Below are positions 41,421 to 53,036 of a stretch of DNA of 64,000 nucleotides, one piece after another. The notes beneath the pieces are model-generated. The model was not told where the DNA came from. It did not search any database and was given only the letters and a program-made list of their open reading frames with translations. Within the stretch, counting starts at the first letter, position 1. Each line of letters begins with the position of its first letter. The stretch comes from Erwinia tracheiphila (GTDB lineage: Bacteria; Pseudomonadota; Gammaproteobacteria; Enterobacterales; Enterobacteriaceae), in contig NZ_CP089932.1 in assembly GCF_021365465.1 (NCBI RefSeq), positions 3,596,001 through 3,660,000 on the forward strand. The letters run 5' to 3'. The position numbers and the translations under genes are program-made.

Positions 41421-42305
41421 TTAACTGAGCGATATGGGCCGATTCTTCTCAGCCGACGTCGACGATTTATCCTGATGCAGATGAACATCCATTTGTGGAT
41501 AAGGTATACCGATATCGTTCGCATCCAGCGCACGTTTGAAATTTTTCATCAGGTCCCAGTAAACATTTTGTAAGTCACCAGCATTACTCCAACAACGCAC
41601 GACAAAATTCATTGAAGACGCAGCTAATTCGTTCAAACCGATCTGTACCCCCCTGTCTTGCAGTACGCGTGGTTCCGCATCAACCACCTCCTGAAATAAT
41701 TTGATGACGTTATCCACATCGGCATCGTAAGACACACCGATAATAAATTCGTTACGCCGCACGGGTTCACGTGAATAGTTGACAATATTCCCGGCAATTA
41801 TTTTTCCGTTTGGAACCACAACGATCTTACCATCGGATGACTTCAGGGTAGTTGAGAAAATTTGCACGCTCGTCACCGTACCCATCACGCCAATGTCAAT
41901 AAAGTCACCTGTGCGGAAAGGCCGGAACATCACCAGCAGCACACCTGCCGCCAGGTTAGAAAGGGACCCCTGTAACGCTAAACCCACAGCCAGACCCGCC
42001 GCACCCAGTACCGCGATAACCGACGCTGTCTGAACACCAATCCGACCAAGCGCAGCAATAAAGGTAAAAGCAATCAGTCCATAACGTACGAGCGCAGAAA
42101 GAAAGTCAACCACCGTGGCATCGATGTGCCGCGCAACCAGCAATTTATTCAATGTATTAGAAATCAGGCGTGCCATAATCATCCCGACAATGAGAATCGC
42201 GATGGCCGCCACAATATTGACGGCATAGCTCAGAAGCAGCGCCTGGTTGCGCACCAACCAACTTCCTGCGTGGTTAATGCTGTCGACTACGTTAAGATCT
42301 TCCAT
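41421..42305 (-). CDS. mscS: Small-conductance mechanosensitive channel MscS
   Basis: Heptameric inner-membrane channel that opens under tension to release solutes on osmotic downshock. ATG 42305 ([20 protein letters not shown]) gives 294 residues (E. coli 286). Three N-terminal helices are visible; the pore-lining TM3 has the Gly/Ala pattern [24 protein letters not shown], and [12 protein letters not shown] starts the cytoplasmic beta domain. The C-terminal tail is slightly longer than in E. coli. Confidence 0.96.
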   Translation of the reverse strand: MEDLNVVDSINHAGSWLVRNQALLLSYAVNIVAAIAILIVGMIMARLISNTLNKLLVARHIDATVVDFLSALVRYGLIAFTFIAALGRIGVQTASVIAVLGAAGLAVGLALQGSLSNLAAGVLLVMFRPFRTGDFIDIGVMGTVTSVQIFSTTLKSSDGKIVVVPNGKIIAGNIVNYSREPVRRNEFIIGVSYDADVDNVIKLFQEVVDAEPRVLQDRGVQIGLNELAASSMNFVVRCWSNAGDLQNVYWDLMKNFKRALDANDIGIPYPQMDVHLHQDKSSTSAEKNRPISLS

Positions 42306-42613
42306 ATTAATTATCCTGTTATTAACGATGGTTCGTGACCAGTTATTCTTTGCCAGCCTGGCTGACATCCCAAACCTTAATCGTAACCAAAAATAGTGAG
42401 TACTGCCAAATGGCCTGTGAAATTAATAAGTTGTTACTTAACAGAGCCATGAAAATCCGTGTGCTGGTTAAACCGACGCGATGCAAGCAGATAGCATGAA
42501 GTGCCTCCTGCTAACCTACCCTGAAAAGTAAGCGCTGCATTCACGCTCTTTTTATAATGCTTTCAGGACAAAAAAAGGCCCCGAAGGAGCCTTGAAGATG
42601 GTGCAAATAAAGC
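42306..42613. other. mscS-fbaA intergenic region
   Basis: These 308 bases hold the mscS promoter and the fbaA terminator; no gene is seen. Confidence 0.5.
42570..42593 (-). terminator. fbaA terminator
   Basis: On the reverse strand AAGGCTCC-TTC-GGGGCCTT is followed by T6, about 20 bases past the fbaA stop: a strong intrinsic terminator for the epd-pgk-fbaA operon. Confidence 0.92.
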
Positions 42614-43693
42614 TTACAGAACGTCGACAGCGTTCAGTTCTTTAAATGCCTGCTCCAGACGGGTAATCATTGAAGTCTGAGCGGAACGCAGCCATACGCG
42701 TGGATCGTAATACTTTTTATTCGGCTTATCTGCACCTTCAGGATTTCCTAACTGGCCCTGCAGGTAGCCTTCATTCTTTCTGTAGTACTGCAGGATACCG
42801 TCCCAGGTTGCCCACTGGGTATCGGTATCGATATTCATCTTGATGACACCATAGCTGATGGATTCTTCGATTTCTGCAGCAGACGAACCGGAGCCGCCGT
42901 GGAAAACGAAATCCAGTGAGTTATGAGGCAGGTTGTGTTTCTTGCTCACATACTCCTGAGAGTCACGCAAAATGGTTGGCGTCAGCTTCACGTTACCCGG
43001 CTTGTAAACGCCGTGTACGTTACCGAACGAAGCCGCAATAGTGAAACGTGGGCTGATCGCATTCAGCTTTTCATAAGCATAATCAACATCTTCTGGCTGA
43101 GTGTACAAGGCAGAAGCATCCATGTGGCTGTTATCAACCCCATCTTCTTCACCGCCAGTGCAACCCAGTTCAATTTCCAGCGTCATATCGATTTTAGCCA
43201 TGCGGGCTAGATACTTGCTGCTAATTTCAATGTTTTCTTCCAAAGATTCTTCTGACAAATCAATCATATGGGAAGAAAAAAGTGGCTTGCCAGTTTTCGC
43301 AAAGTGCGCTTCACCTGCATCCAGCAATCCATCGATCCACGGCAGCAATTTTTTGGCACAGTGGTCAGTATGCAGAATGACCGGCACACCGTAGTGCTCT
43401 GCCATCTGGTGCACGTGATGAGCACCAGAAATTGCACCAAGAATTGCAGCAGCCTGGGGCCTGTCAGACTTGATGCCTTTACCTGCAATAAATCCAGCAC
43501 CGCCGTTAGAAAACTGGATGATGACCGGTGCCTTAACTTTCGCAGCAGTTTCCAAAACGGCATTAATAGAGTCAGTACCCACGCAGTTAACGGCGGGAAG
43601 CGCAAATTTATTTTCTTTTGCAACTTTAAAAATTTTCTGCACGTCGTCACCGGTGACAACGCCTGGTTTTACGAAATCAAAAATTTTAGACAT
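42614..43693 (-). CDS. fbaA: Class II fructose-bisphosphate aldolase
   Basis: Zinc enzyme splitting fructose 1,6-bisphosphate in glycolysis. ATG 43693 (MSKIFDFVKPGVVTGDDVQK) gives 359 residues as in E. coli, rather than the frame six codons longer. Zinc-site His residues are in LHTDHCAKKLLPW and FVFHGGSGS; GGEEDGVDN is another family mark. Third gene of epd-pgk-fbaA. Confidence 0.98.
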   Translation of the reverse strand: MSKIFDFVKPGVVTGDDVQKIFKVAKENKFALPAVNCVGTDSINAVLETAAKVKAPVIIQFSNGGAGFIAGKGIKSDRPQAAAILGAISGAHHVHQMAEHYGVPVILHTDHCAKKLLPWIDGLLDAGEAHFAKTGKPLFSSHMIDLSEESLEENIEISSKYLARMAKIDMTLEIELGCTGGEEDGVDNSHMDASALYTQPEDVDYAYEKLNAISPRFTIAASFGNVHGVYKPGNVKLTPTILRDSQEYVSKKHNLPHNSLDFVFHGGSGSSAAEIEESISYGVIKMNIDTDTQWATWDGILQYYRKNEGYLQGQLGNPEGADKPNKKYYDPRVWLRSAQTSMITRLEQAFKELNAVDVL

Positions 43694-43780
43694 GTTTTTG
43701 TCCTGCTTCATCGGTCGTAGTAATGGATTTGGTCATTAAAGAAAACTTTTAAGGCGGGAACTGCACTCTCCGCCAGAAAA

Positions 43781-44941
43781 TTATTGTTTAGCGCGCTCTT
43801 CGAGCATCGCAACTGCGGGCAGTTTTTTACCTTCAACAAACTCAAGGAAAGCACCGCCGCCGGTAGAGATGTAAGAAATCTTATCTTCAATACCGAACAG
43901 ATCGATAGCCGCCAGCGTATCGCCACCGCCTGCGATAGAAAATGCGTCACTCTCTGCAATGGCTTTCGCCACGATTTCGGTTCCTTTACGGAAATTAGGG
44001 AATTCAAAGACGCCTACCGGGCCGTTCCACAGAATAGTTTTAGCTCCTTTCAGCAATTTAGCCATTGCATGAGCGGTGTCATCACCAAAGTCCATGATCT
44101 CTTCGTTGTCGCTGACTTCAGACACTTTTTTAACGGTAGCTGGCGCAGTTTCGGAGAATTCCGTTCCTACGCGAGAGTCGGTCGGCACAGGAATTTTAAA
44201 TTCATCACGCAGTTTTTTCGCCGACTCGACGAAATCAGGTTCGTAAAGTGATTTACCTACATTGTTGTCAATGGCCACAAAGGTGTTAGCAATGCCGCCA
44301 CCCACAATGACGGTATCGGCGATTTTCACCAGTGAATTCAACACGTCGAACTTGGTCGAAACTTTCGAACCACCGACAACGGCCACCATGGGGCGGGCAG
44401 GGCTTTTCAGCACTTTGCCCAGCGCATCCAGTTCGGCAGCCAAAAGCGGGCCAGCGCAGGCAACAGAGGCAAATTTGCCGACGCCGTGTGTGGACGCCTG
44501 TGCGCGGTGCGCGGTACCAAAGGCATCCATTACATAAATATCACAGAGTGCAGCATATTTTTTTGCGAGCGTTTCATCGTCTTTCTTCTCGCCTTTATTA
44601 AAACGAACGTTTTCAAGAACCACCAGCTCACCAGCCGCAACATCCACACCATCAAGATAATCTTTGGACAGACGAACCGGAGAAGAAAATTTACTTTTCA
44701 GATAGTTAACAACAGGGAGTAAGGAAAACTCTTCGTTATATTTACCTTCGGTCGGACGCCCCAGGTGAGAGGTTACCATCACTTTCGCACCCTGTTTCAG
44801 CGCGGCTTCAATGGTGGGCAGTGAGGCACGGATACGCGCATCGGACGTAACGACCCCTTCTTTCACCGGCACGTTCAAATCGGAGCGAATCAGTACACGT
44901 TTCCCAGCAAGATCCAGATCGGTCATCTTAATTACAGACAT
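43781..44941 (-). CDS. pgk: Phosphoglycerate kinase
   Basis: Makes ATP and 3-phosphoglycerate from 1,3-bisphosphoglycerate. The 386-residue two-lobed enzyme shows [24 protein letters not shown], the GGSKVSTK loop and the nucleotide-site GGGDTLAAI. It lies 22 bases after epd and 87 bases before fbaA. Confidence 0.98.
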   Translation of the reverse strand: MSVIKMTDLDLAGKRVLIRSDLNVPVKEGVVTSDARIRASLPTIEAALKQGAKVMVTSHLGRPTEGKYNEEFSLLPVVNYLKSKFSSPVRLSKDYLDGVDVAAGELVVLENVRFNKGEKKDDETLAKKYAALCDIYVMDAFGTAHRAQASTHGVGKFASVACAGPLLAAELDALGKVLKSPARPMVAVVGGSKVSTKFDVLNSLVKIADTVIVGGGIANTFVAIDNNVGKSLYEPDFVESAKKLRDEFKIPVPTDSRVGTEFSETAPATVKKVSEVSDNEEIMDFGDDTAHAMAKLLKGAKTILWNGPVGVFEFPNFRKGTEIVAKAIAESDAFSIAGGGDTLAAIDLFGIEDKISYISTGGGAFLEFVEGKKLPAVAMLEERAKQ

Positions 44942-44963
44942 GGTGAGTCCTCTCGTTGATTCT

Positions 44964-46010
44964 CTAAATTTTAAAAGCGCAATCCGCGCTCTGGCTGAAG
45001 CCCCTGGCGGCCATGGCTAACGTGGTATCCAGCATCCGGTTAGCAAAGCCCCATTCATTGTCGCACCAGACCAGCGTTTTGATCAGGTGCTGACCGCTGA
45101 CCCGCGTCTGAGTGCCGTCCACAATGGCACTGTGCGGATCGTGGTTAAAATCTATGGAGACTAACGGTAATTCCGTATAGTCAACTATACCATTAAATGC
45201 TTTCTCTGCGGCATCAAGCAGCAGCACATTGACCTCACAGGCAGTGACCGCGGAACGAACGGTGACGCTCAGGTCAATCGCCGTGACGTTTATGGTGGGA
45301 ACACGTACTGCAATGGCTTCAAAGCAGTCGCTGAATTTAGGGAAAATGCGCGAAATGCCCGCAGCCAGACGAGTATCCACAGGAATAATAGACTGGCTGG
45401 CCGCACGGGTTCGGCGCAGATCAGTATGATAGGCGTCTATCACTTGCTGATCGTGCATCGCAGAATGAATGGTGGTGACAGTACCAGACTCAATACCAAA
45501 AGCATCATCCAACAGTTTGATCACGGGAATAATACAGTTAGTGGTGCAGGACGCATTGGAAACAATCAAATCGCTGGCTTTTAATGCTTTTTCATTGACG
45601 CCATAGACCACAGTGGCATCGAGATTATTATCACCTGGGTGTGAAAAGAGCACTTTTTTTGCGCCCGCGGCCAGATGCGCTTCCCCATCTGCACGACTGC
45701 CATACACGCCCGTACAGTCAAGGACCACATCCACATCCATCTCGCACCATGGCAAATCGCGGATATCGGCCCGATGAAGCAGGCGGATGCAATGGTCGCC
45801 AATCCACAGTGAATCGCGCTGTTGGCGAACATCCCAGGCAAAACGACCATGACTGGTATCATATTTCAGTAGATGTGCCATACCGGCGGCTTCAGCCAAT
45901 TCGTTGATGGCAACAACGGTAATTTCACCATGGCGACCGGATTCATAAAGCGCCCGAACAACGTTACGTCCAATGCGGCCAAAGCCGTTGATGGCAATGC
46001 GAACCGTCAT
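44964..46010 (-). CDS. epd: Erythrose-4-phosphate dehydrogenase
   Basis: Oxidises erythrose 4-phosphate toward pyridoxal phosphate synthesis. This GAPDH-like protein has the NAD fold [17 protein letters not shown] and the catalytic Cys155 in SNASCTTNC. Position ahead of pgk-fbaA and the [18 protein letters not shown] pattern identify Epd rather than GapA. At 348 residues it is nine longer than E. coli Epd, mostly at the C-terminus. Confidence 0.96.
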   Translation of the reverse strand: MTVRIAINGFGRIGRNVVRALYESGRHGEITVVAINELAEAAGMAHLLKYDTSHGRFAWDVRQQRDSLWIGDHCIRLLHRADIRDLPWCEMDVDVVLDCTGVYGSRADGEAHLAAGAKKVLFSHPGDNNLDATVVYGVNEKALKASDLIVSNASCTTNCIIPVIKLLDDAFGIESGTVTTIHSAMHDQQVIDAYHTDLRRTRAASQSIIPVDTRLAAGISRIFPKFSDCFEAIAVRVPTINVTAIDLSVTVRSAVTACEVNVLLLDAAEKAFNGIVDYTELPLVSIDFNHDPHSAIVDGTQTRVSGQHLIKTLVWCDNEWGFANRMLDTTLAMAARGFSQSADCAFKI

Positions 46011-46369
46011 ATCACTCCTGCATCAGAATTCAGTGTAAAACTGGTGCATTAGCCTGAGCCAAGTCTCCACGTTTGTACAGAAAATTCGTGTTTAGCTATC
46101 GCCGAAGCTGGCCAGACATTTATCGGGGAAAACCAAAACTGAAACGATTCAGTTACAATAATGATAACGAGGAATAATTGGAATGCGTATCCTCCATCAA
46201 TAAGCTGAAAGTCTGACAAGGATCACATTTAGAAAGTAGACAGCTCAAAATCAGACCGTTCTCTTTTTAATTAAGCGTAAAGTCACTTACGCAAGAAGCT
46301 GGCTGTTACACACAAACACAACAGCAGAAATCATGCATCTGGCAATCGCTTCAGGGAAGGAGCACGGAC
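46011..46369. other. epd-bactofilin intergenic region
   Basis: About 360 bases holding divergent promoters for epd and the bactofilin gene. No gene or repeat recognised. Confidence 0.45.
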
Positions 46370-47179
46370 ATGTCAACACCAGCGCCAGACACCAGGAAAG
46401 TTATTCTGACTGCTGCGCCCTCCCTCCCATATCTGGATAACTCGTACCAAATTATGAGCATCAACCTGCTATGGCTTATCTGGTTACTCTGGTCAGTAAT
46501 ATTGGTTTTCTTCTGCGTGGGATGGGAAAGATCGCTGGCTCTGCTACGCCAGAACTCAGGGCTGCTGGTCTGGCTGACAGCAAGCATTATCAGCGGATGG
46601 GTGTTCAGAAATCTATTATGCAAAAAGGGGCTGACCATGTTTAAACGCAAAAATAAAATTATCTGTGAAGCGCAAGCGTCACGCGCTGTTGAGCCAGAGG
46701 CTTACTCACTAACGGAGAGTGACCTGACCTGTCACGACGGAATTGAGCCGACACTGGTTGTTCCTCCACATGATGTATCTGACAGTACAACCATTCCTGA
46801 AACATGCACCATTAAAGGCGACATCAATGCAGCGGGAGATATTCATATTAATGGTTCAATAAACGGCATCATCAACTGTGAAAAAACCGTCTTCGTACAA
46901 AAAAATGGTCGGGTGGATGGCGAAGTTTATGCAGAGCGAATTGATGTCAGCGGGGAGCTTAAAGGTCTTTGCCGGAGCCAGACGCTGGCAATCAATGCGC
47001 TGGGCCGTCTGAACGGCACGATAGAATGCGAATCCCTTTCGGTGCACCCTGATGGTCGTTTCCATGGTTATTCGAAACCTTATGAGCAGTCAATAAAAAA
47101 CACAGATACCTCCACGGAGGGGGCCGATGCCATATTATCGCTGCGTTCGGATTTATATTGGCGAGAGGAACAGTCGTAA
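46370..47179 (+). CDS. Membrane-anchored bactofilin
   Basis: The 269-residue protein has two N-terminal membrane helices (about 28-50 INLLWLIWLLWSVILVFFCV, and 62-80 GLLVWLTASIISGWVF), then a linker, then a bactofilin (PF04519) beta-helix from about 140 (ETCTIKGDINAAGDIHINGS, INCEKTVFVQKNGRVDGEVY, SVHPDGRFHG). Bactofilins polymerise without nucleotide and organise envelope machinery. GGAGC precedes the ATG. A shorter start at Met89 (MFKRKNK) would lack the helices. E. coli has no gene here; no partner genes are adjacent, so its job is unknown. Confidence 0.85.
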   Translation: MSTPAPDTRKVILTAAPSLPYLDNSYQIMSINLLWLIWLLWSVILVFFCVGWERSLALLRQNSGLLVWLTASIISGWVFRNLLCKKGLTMFKRKNKIICEAQASRAVEPEAYSLTESDLTCHDGIEPTLVVPPHDVSDSTTIPETCTIKGDINAAGDIHINGSINGIINCEKTVFVQKNGRVDGEVYAERIDVSGELKGLCRSQTLAINALGRLNGTIECESLSVHPDGRFHGYSKPYEQSIKNTDTSTEGADAILSLRSDLYWREEQS

Positions 47180-47698
47180 AGCAAAAAGAAATGTTTGGGT
47201 GGGCTTTGTTTGCTTCCCACGGGGCGCAGCCATATACCTTTAAAAAGAAGTTTCGCTCTGCCCAGATGTGCTGAAAAAAAGGCCATCACCTGAACAGACA
47301 TTCCCAATTGTGCTTCACTTTGTATCAGGCCTTATCACGTCAGCCGTTGATCATAACTGTTATGGAATGCAGGCATACCAGGGCCTTACATTCACCTGAT
47401 TAAACTGATTGATTTATAACCAACCCGACCAGGTGTAGTGGTATTCAGAACAGTTATTCAGAGTTAAGAACTTCATCCACAGAACATGGTTTTAAATCAG
47501 CGGTAAAAAGGGTCCTCACAGAAGACCACTCTAATACCGTGGACAGGGGCGTACTGAAAAAAACCTCCGCCTGAGCCAGCAGGTTCACATCCACATGCGA
47601 TCAGGCGGAATCACAACCTGTTAATAATTATGCTAACAGGACGGAATTATCAATACGCAATAAACAAGTTCGCCTACTGAAGCAGGCGAGCCTGTTAA
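47180..47698. other. bactofilin-tktA convergent spacer
   Basis: 519 bases between convergent genes with no ORF of note. It includes the tktA terminator (47558-47609) and a smaller TCGCCT/AGGCGA hairpin (about 47673-47690) just past the tktA stop. Confidence 0.5.
47555..47609 (-). terminator. tktA terminator
   Basis: On the reverse strand a 9-bp stem TCCGCCTGA/TCAGGCGGA encloses a 26-base loop and is followed by T7. It lies about 90 bases past the tktA stop. Confidence 0.75.
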
Positions 47699-49690
47699 TT
47701 ACAGCAGCTCTTTTGCCTTAGCGACCACGTTATCCACCGTGAAACCAAATACCTTGAACAGCTGATCGGCAGGCGCAGATTCGCCAAATGTGGTCATGCC
47801 CACAATTACCCCATTCAGTCCGGTATATTTGTACCAGTAATCAGCAATGCCTGCTTCGATAGCGACGCGGGCGCTGACCGCTTTCGGCAGTACAGATTCA
47901 CGATAGACCAGGTCCTGCTTATCAAACGCATCGGTAGATGGCATAGAAACCACACGAACCTGACGACCTTCCGCGCTCAGGCGCTCATAAGCGCTTACGG
48001 CCAGTTCAACTTCAGAGCCGGTGGCAATCAGGATCAGCTCCGGCTGTCCGTCACAGTCCTTCAGCACATAAGCACCACGGGCCACATTCGCCAGCTGCTC
48101 TGAGGTACGGAACTGCTGCGCAAGGTTCTGTCTGGAAAAGATCAGTGCGGTAGGCCCATCCTGACGCTCGATGGCGTATTTCCATGCAACAGCCGATTCA
48201 ACCTGATCGCAGGGACGCCACACGCTCATATTTGGCGTCACGCGCAGACTGGCTAACTGTTCAACCGGCTGGTGCGTCGGACCATCTTCGCCCAGGCCGA
48301 TAGAATCGTGGGTGTAAACCATCAGCTGACGAATTTTCATCAGCGCCGCCATACGGACAGCGTTTCGGGCGTACTCCACAAACATCAGAAACGTCGCGGT
48401 ATAAGGCAGGAAACCACCGTGCAGCGTAATACCGTTTGCGATAGCGGTCATGCCAAATTCGCGCACGCCATAATGGATATAATTACCCGCCGCGTCTTCG
48501 TTAATGGCTTTACAGCCAGACCACATTGTCAGGTTGCTTGGTGCGAGGTCAGCAGAACCGCCCAGATACTCTGGCAGTAATTTGCCAAAGGCTTCCAGCG
48601 TATTCTGCGAGGCTTTACGGCTGGCAATGCTCGCTGGCGTTGCCTGTAACTGTTCAATAAATTTCTGTGATTCAGACTGCCAGTTCTCAGGCAATTCACC
48701 GCTCATACGGCGTTTGAATTCAGCGGCCAGTGCCGGGAAAGCACGCTGATAAGCAGCGAATTTTTCGTTCCATGCCGCTTCTTTTGCCTGACCGGCTTCT
48801 TTTGCATCCCACTGAGCATAAATGTCCTGCGGGATCTCAAACGGAGCAGAGCTCCAGCCCAGCTGCTTACGCGTTAGCACAATTTCATCATCGCCCAGTG
48901 GCGCACCGTGCGAATCATGGCTACCGGCTTTATTGGGTGAACCAAAACCAATCACAGTTTTACACATCAGCAGTGAAGGCTTGTCGCCCACCGCCTGCGC
49001 TTCTTCAATCGCTTTTTTGATTGACGCGGCGTCGTGACCATCCACGCCGCGTACAACATGCCAGCCGTATGATTCAAAGCGCTGTGCCGTATCATCGGTA
49101 AACCAGCCTTCAATGTGGCCGTCAATCGAAATGCCGTTATCGTCGTAAAAAGCAACCAGTTTACCCAGCTTCAACGTTCCCGCCAGTGAGCAAACCTCAT
49201 GGGAGATGCCTTCCATCATGCAGCCGTCACCCATAAACACATAGGTATGATGGTCGACAATCTCATGTTCGGGGCGATTGAACTGTGCAGCAAGAGTGCG
49301 CTCTGCAATAGCCATTCCTACGGCGTTGGCAATCCCCTGGCCCAGCGGGCCGGTAGTGGTTTCCACGCCAGCAGTGTAGCCGTATTCCGGGTGACCTGGA
49401 GTTTTAGAATGCAGCTGGCGGAAATTAGCCAGTTCAGCAACTGGCAGATCGTAACCACTGAGATGTAGCAGGCTGTAAATCAGCATGGAACCGTGGCCGT
49501 TAGAGAGTACAAAACGGTCACGATCGGCCCATAGCGGGTTGGTCGGGTTGTGGTTCAGGAAATCACGCCATAATACTTCAGCAATATCCGCCATTCCCAT
49601 CGGCGCACCCGGGTGGCCTGATTTCGCTTTCTGTACCGCATCCATACTTAAAGCACGAATAGCATTCGCAAGCTCTTTACGAGAAGACAT
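47699..49690 (-). CDS. tktA: Transketolase A
   Basis: Thiamine-diphosphate enzyme moving two-carbon units in the non-oxidative pentose phosphate pathway. At 663 residues it equals E. coli TktA. The ThDP-binding motif [12 protein letters not shown]...N is in the first half, the transketolase signature [11 protein letters not shown] near residue 25, and the pyrimidine-domain segment [11 protein letters not shown] in the second. Start [14 protein letters not shown] with GGAG upstream. It supplies erythrose 4-phosphate, the Epd substrate. Confidence 0.98.
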   Translation of the reverse strand: MSSRKELANAIRALSMDAVQKAKSGHPGAPMGMADIAEVLWRDFLNHNPTNPLWADRDRFVLSNGHGSMLIYSLLHLSGYDLPVAELANFRQLHSKTPGHPEYGYTAGVETTTGPLGQGIANAVGMAIAERTLAAQFNRPEHEIVDHHTYVFMGDGCMMEGISHEVCSLAGTLKLGKLVAFYDDNGISIDGHIEGWFTDDTAQRFESYGWHVVRGVDGHDAASIKKAIEEAQAVGDKPSLLMCKTVIGFGSPNKAGSHDSHGAPLGDDEIVLTRKQLGWSSAPFEIPQDIYAQWDAKEAGQAKEAAWNEKFAAYQRAFPALAAEFKRRMSGELPENWQSESQKFIEQLQATPASIASRKASQNTLEAFGKLLPEYLGGSADLAPSNLTMWSGCKAINEDAAGNYIHYGVREFGMTAIANGITLHGGFLPYTATFLMFVEYARNAVRMAALMKIRQLMVYTHDSIGLGEDGPTHQPVEQLASLRVTPNMSVWRPCDQVESAVAWKYAIERQDGPTALIFSRQNLAQQFRTSEQLANVARGAYVLKDCDGQPELILIATGSEVELAVSAYERLSAEGRQVRVVSMPSTDAFDKQDLVYRESVLPKAVSARVAIEAGIADYWYKYTGLNGVIVGMTTFGESAPADQLFKVFGFTVDNVVAKAKELL

Positions 49691-50431
49691 GTTCTACTCC
49701 AGGTCGGGTTGTACACCTCACCTTATAAGCATTATTAATCAATAATTTAAAAGGAAATGGTGAAAAAGTCGACCCTCAATGTACATGAAAAACAGGTGGC
49801 CTGTACATGGCGTCAGCTGCAAAAAAGCAGAACTGTGATTGCAACTTTCAGACACAAAGACTACACATCGGCAGGGAACACGCCGGCAGCAGGCTATTTT
49901 TCTCATTGTCTGGCAGACCAGATATCTGTTTTTGTTACCTGAAGAGTGGACAGGATGAAGTTAATTAAGTCATGCCCCTGTGGGCATTCGCGAGGGTACT
50001 AGTCGTCTGTTAAATGATTAACAGCACCATTCCAGGACAATATGGCCCCGGGGCCGACAGCCGCTGACCAACAGGTGACAAAACCGAGCAGCCAGGCGCT
50101 GATAACGCCTGCCAGCAGCACTCAGACCAGCCAATCCCGCCGCGTCAGGCAACACAAGTAGCAATGCACCTGCCAACTGACAGATTTACCCTGATAGCTC
50201 AACCACCTACAGCTAAATAGCTGTGCGGAATAGTGTTATACTGTTTGCCAGTCTCTGCGGGAAAAGGGATTGATGCTGTTACCTCCGCTAAGTGGCGCTG
50301 TTGCGTAGCTGTCACATGTCAATAAATGGCAAGTGTAGCGCTATCAGACGCAGTTATTCAGATGCTGAACCTGATGGCGAATCATAACGTTAAAGGCGTG
50401 CCGAAGCACACATCTCACCAGTGCAGAGGGC
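49691..50431. other. Gene-free region left of the nested IS
   Basis: About 740 bases hold the tktA promoter and otherwise no intact gene. A reverse-strand stretch near 50009-50110 could encode a membrane helix (GVISAWLLGFVTCWSAAVGP) and may be a transporter relic. E. coli has loiP in this interval; I see no trace of it. Confidence 0.45.
50421..50431. repeat. 11-bp target duplication, left copy
   Basis: gtgcagagggc abuts the left IS4 end and is repeated perfectly at 53056-53066. IS4-family elements make duplications of about this length. Confidence 0.95.
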
Positions 50432-50515
50432 TAATGCCGATCATTTAAGGATCGGTTGACCGATCCGGTTTATGCGGTAAAAAGGGTTCTATGTTCATCA
50501 TGGAACCCTTTTTAA

Positions 50516-51859
50516 ATGGAACTTTCCCAGGCCCTCGGCATCATCAATGCCGCCACTCCTGAGCGCGCCCGTAGTCTCGCCGACCTTATTCCTCCCGAGC
50601 TTATTCAGCAGGCGCTCACCCTGACCGATACCGTTACTTTGCGTAAACGTAAACTTTCCCTCGAATCCATGATTTGGCTTGTCGTTGGGATGTCCATTTT
50701 TTGCGATCGTCCGATGACCGAAATCGTCAATCTGATGGATATTACTGACCGGACCGGAGCTCCTTTTACCGCACGCAGCGCTGTCATTCAGCGCCGTAAG
50801 ACTCTGGGTGAAAATGCAGTGCGGGAGCTTTTTGATATCACACAGCAGCACTGGAATCAGCAGGCTGCACATCCAAAATGGCACGGTCTGAATCTGTTTG
50901 CTGTCGACGGCGTGGTCTGGCGTACCGCCGATACGCCGGAAAACAGAGCCGTCTTCAGTAAACACAGCAGCCAGTACGGCGAAGGCGGCTATCCTCAGGT
51001 GCGAATGGTTTGTCTGATGGAGCTGAGCAGCCATCTGATCGCCGCCAGTGCATTCGACAGTGAAAAAGTCAGTGAAATGCGGCTGGCTGAGCACCTGACG
51101 GAGAAAACCCCGAATAACAGTATCACCCTGTTCGATAAGGGATTTTATTCGATGGGTCTGCTTCATCACTGGCAGACAGCAGGAGAACACCGTCACTGGT
51201 TGTTGCCGTTGAAAAAACACGTACAGTATCAGGTGGTTCGCCGTTTGGGGCGTGGAGATGAACTGATATGCCTGAAAACCAGTCCACGAGCCAGGAAGCA
51301 ATGGCCAGGGGTCCCGGAAGAAATGGTGGCAAGACTGCTGACCCGCAGGGTAGACGGTAAAGAGAGGCAGGTGCTGACGTCACTGACAGACCCGAATCGC
51401 TATCCGGGTAAAGATATCAGCGAGCTATATCGCCACCGCTGGGAAATAGAACTGGGCTACCGGGAAGCAAAGCAGGGTATGCTGGACAGCCGGTGGACAT
51501 TACGCAGTCGCCTGCCGGAGCTGGTGAGACAGGAGCTATGGGGGGTACTGCTGGCTTATAACCTGGTGCGATATCAGATGGTGCAGATGGCGTTCCATCT
51601 GAAAGGAGATTACCTGCCTTACCAGCTGAGCTTCAGTGGAGCGATAAGCGAAATAATCCGGATGCTGATAACCCTGCCCTGGGCTTCGCCGGGAAAAATG
51701 CCGGGAGAACTGAGAACCCTGTATGAACAGGCGAAATGGCTTGTGTTACCGGGTAGAAGAGAGCGAAGTTACCCGAGAGAGTTGAGGGTAAAGAGCAGGA
51801 AATATCCGGATAAAAAGGTTGCTGGTCACCTTAAGTGTACTAGCTCAGACCTGATCTGA
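50516..51859 (+). CDS. IS4-family transposase
   Basis: The 447-residue protein has the IS4 DDE core: [17 protein letters not shown] and the YREK-type motif [11 protein letters not shown]. The original stop would be the TGA right after GHLK. Insertion of the IS481 element replaces it, adding CTSSDLI before a new stop. Since only seven C-terminal residues change, the enzyme may still be active. Confidence 0.93.
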   Translation: MELSQALGIINAATPERARSLADLIPPELIQQALTLTDTVTLRKRKLSLESMIWLVVGMSIFCDRPMTEIVNLMDITDRTGAPFTARSAVIQRRKTLGENAVRELFDITQQHWNQQAAHPKWHGLNLFAVDGVVWRTADTPENRAVFSKHSSQYGEGGYPQVRMVCLMELSSHLIAASAFDSEKVSEMRLAEHLTEKTPNNSITLFDKGFYSMGLLHHWQTAGEHRHWLLPLKKHVQYQVVRRLGRGDELICLKTSPRARKQWPGVPEEMVARLLTRRVDGKERQVLTSLTDPNRYPGKDISELYRHRWEIELGYREAKQGMLDSRWTLRSRLPELVRQELWGVLLAYNLVRYQMVQMAFHLKGDYLPYQLSFSGAISEIIRMLITLPWASPGKMPGELRTLYEQAKWLVLPGRRERSYPRELRVKSRKYPDKKVAGHLKCTSSDLI

Positions 51860-53036
51860 CAGTTACCGGTTATTTATACAGGTGTCTGTCAGATTACATC
51901 TGGTTCAGATTTTTTTCTGCCCAGACTCGTTTACCATCAAGTAACGTGGCCATTGGCGTACGCCCGCAGCACATTTTTCCCTGATGAGTTCGCTCATTAT
52001 TGTAATGCCACAACCCGTTGTCCAGATCCGTTTGCAGGCTCTCCAGGTCTTCGTATAACTTCTTACGGAACGTAACCTGATAAAAATCCTGCAAAATAGT
52101 TTTATGGAAGCGCTCGCAGATGCCGTTCGTCTGCGGAGACATCGCCTTCGTTTTTGTATGGTCGATATCGTTGATGGCCAGATACAGCTGGTAATCATGC
52201 TGCTCCACCTTACCACAGTACTCCGTTCCCCTGTCGGTCAGGATCCTCAGCATCGGCAGTCCCTGAGCCTCGTAGAACGGCAGTACGCGATCATTGAGCA
52301 GGTCTGCGGCGGTGATCGGCGTTTTACTCGTATACAGCTTGCAGTGTGCCACTTTCGAGTACGTATCCACGAACGTCTGCTGGTAGATACGACCCACACC
52401 TTTCAGATTGCCCACGTAGAAGGTGTCCTGCGACCCGAGATAACCCGGGTGAGCAGTTTCGATTTCTCCGCTGGCCTCGTCATCGTGGGCCTTCTTCTCC
52501 AGCGCTGCGATTTGAGCGTCGGTAAGCACGATGCCTTCTCTGGCGACCTTTTCCTCAAGTGCCTTCAGGCGTTTACGGAAGTTCTCCAGGTCGTGCCGTT
52601 GCCAGATGGAGCGCACGCCGCTACCGGAGATAAACACGCCTTTTTTACGCAGCTCATTACTGGTCCGGTGTTGCCCGTGGGCCGGGAACTCAACGGCATA
52701 TTCAACAACAGCGCGTTCAGTGGCTTCGTCGGCGCGGTTCTTCAGGTTGGGGACGCGGCGGTTCTGGTTAATCAGCGCATCGATGCCGCCTTCAGCAGCC
52801 AGTTCCTGATAACGGTAAAACGTGTCGCGTGACACGCCCATGATCTTGCAGGCTTTTGATACGTTACCGAGTTCTTCGGCGAGATTGAGCAGGCCGGCTT
52901 TGTGTTTGATGATGGGATTGTTAGTATGAATCATGAGAGTTACCTCGCGTTTTGTTTAAGGATTAGACACCCATATCAAAACCGGTAACTCTCAACCTTT
53001 CAAGGTCCAGTGTCAGATCAAGTCGCGACTAATACA
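51836..53036 (-). mobile_element. IS481-family element nested in the IS4 right end
   Basis: The 1201-bp element has ends TGTACTAGCTCAGACCTGAT and TGTATTAGTCGCGACTTGAT (read inward), sharing the TGT start usual in IS481 and TGATCTGACA. It is flanked by perfect 7-bp direct repeats CCTTAAG (51829-51835 and 53037-53043). Confidence 0.9.
51894..52934 (-). CDS. IS481-family transposase
   Basis: The 346-residue protein has N-terminal helix-turn-helix segments (GNVSKACKIMGVSRDTFYRY) and an rve integrase core with QQTFVDTYSKVAHCKLY, RILTDRGTEYCG and TNGICERFHKTIL supplying the D, D and E. It ends with LNQM near the element end. It appears intact and so could be mobile. Confidence 0.93.
   Translation of the reverse strand: MIHTNNPIIKHKAGLLNLAEELGNVSKACKIMGVSRDTFYRYQELAAEGGIDALINQNRRVPNLKNRADEATERAVVEYAVEFPAHGQHRTSNELRKKGVFISGSGVRSIWQRHDLENFRKRLKALEEKVAREGIVLTDAQIAALEKKAHDDEASGEIETAHPGYLGSQDTFYVGNLKGVGRIYQQTFVDTYSKVAHCKLYTSKTPITAADLLNDRVLPFYEAQGLPMLRILTDRGTEYCGKVEQHDYQLYLAINDIDHTKTKAMSPQTNGICERFHKTILQDFYQVTFRKKLYEDLESLQTDLDNGLWHYNNERTHQGKMCCGRTPMATLLDGKRVWAEKNLNQM

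Noticed and set aside
49757..49942. Small forward frame of 61 codons upstream of tktA
   Set aside because: No ribosome site, no family resemblance and low-complexity tail; likely chance.
50498..51301. Reverse frame of 267 codons inside the IS4 element
   Set aside because: Antisense to the intact IS4 transposase.
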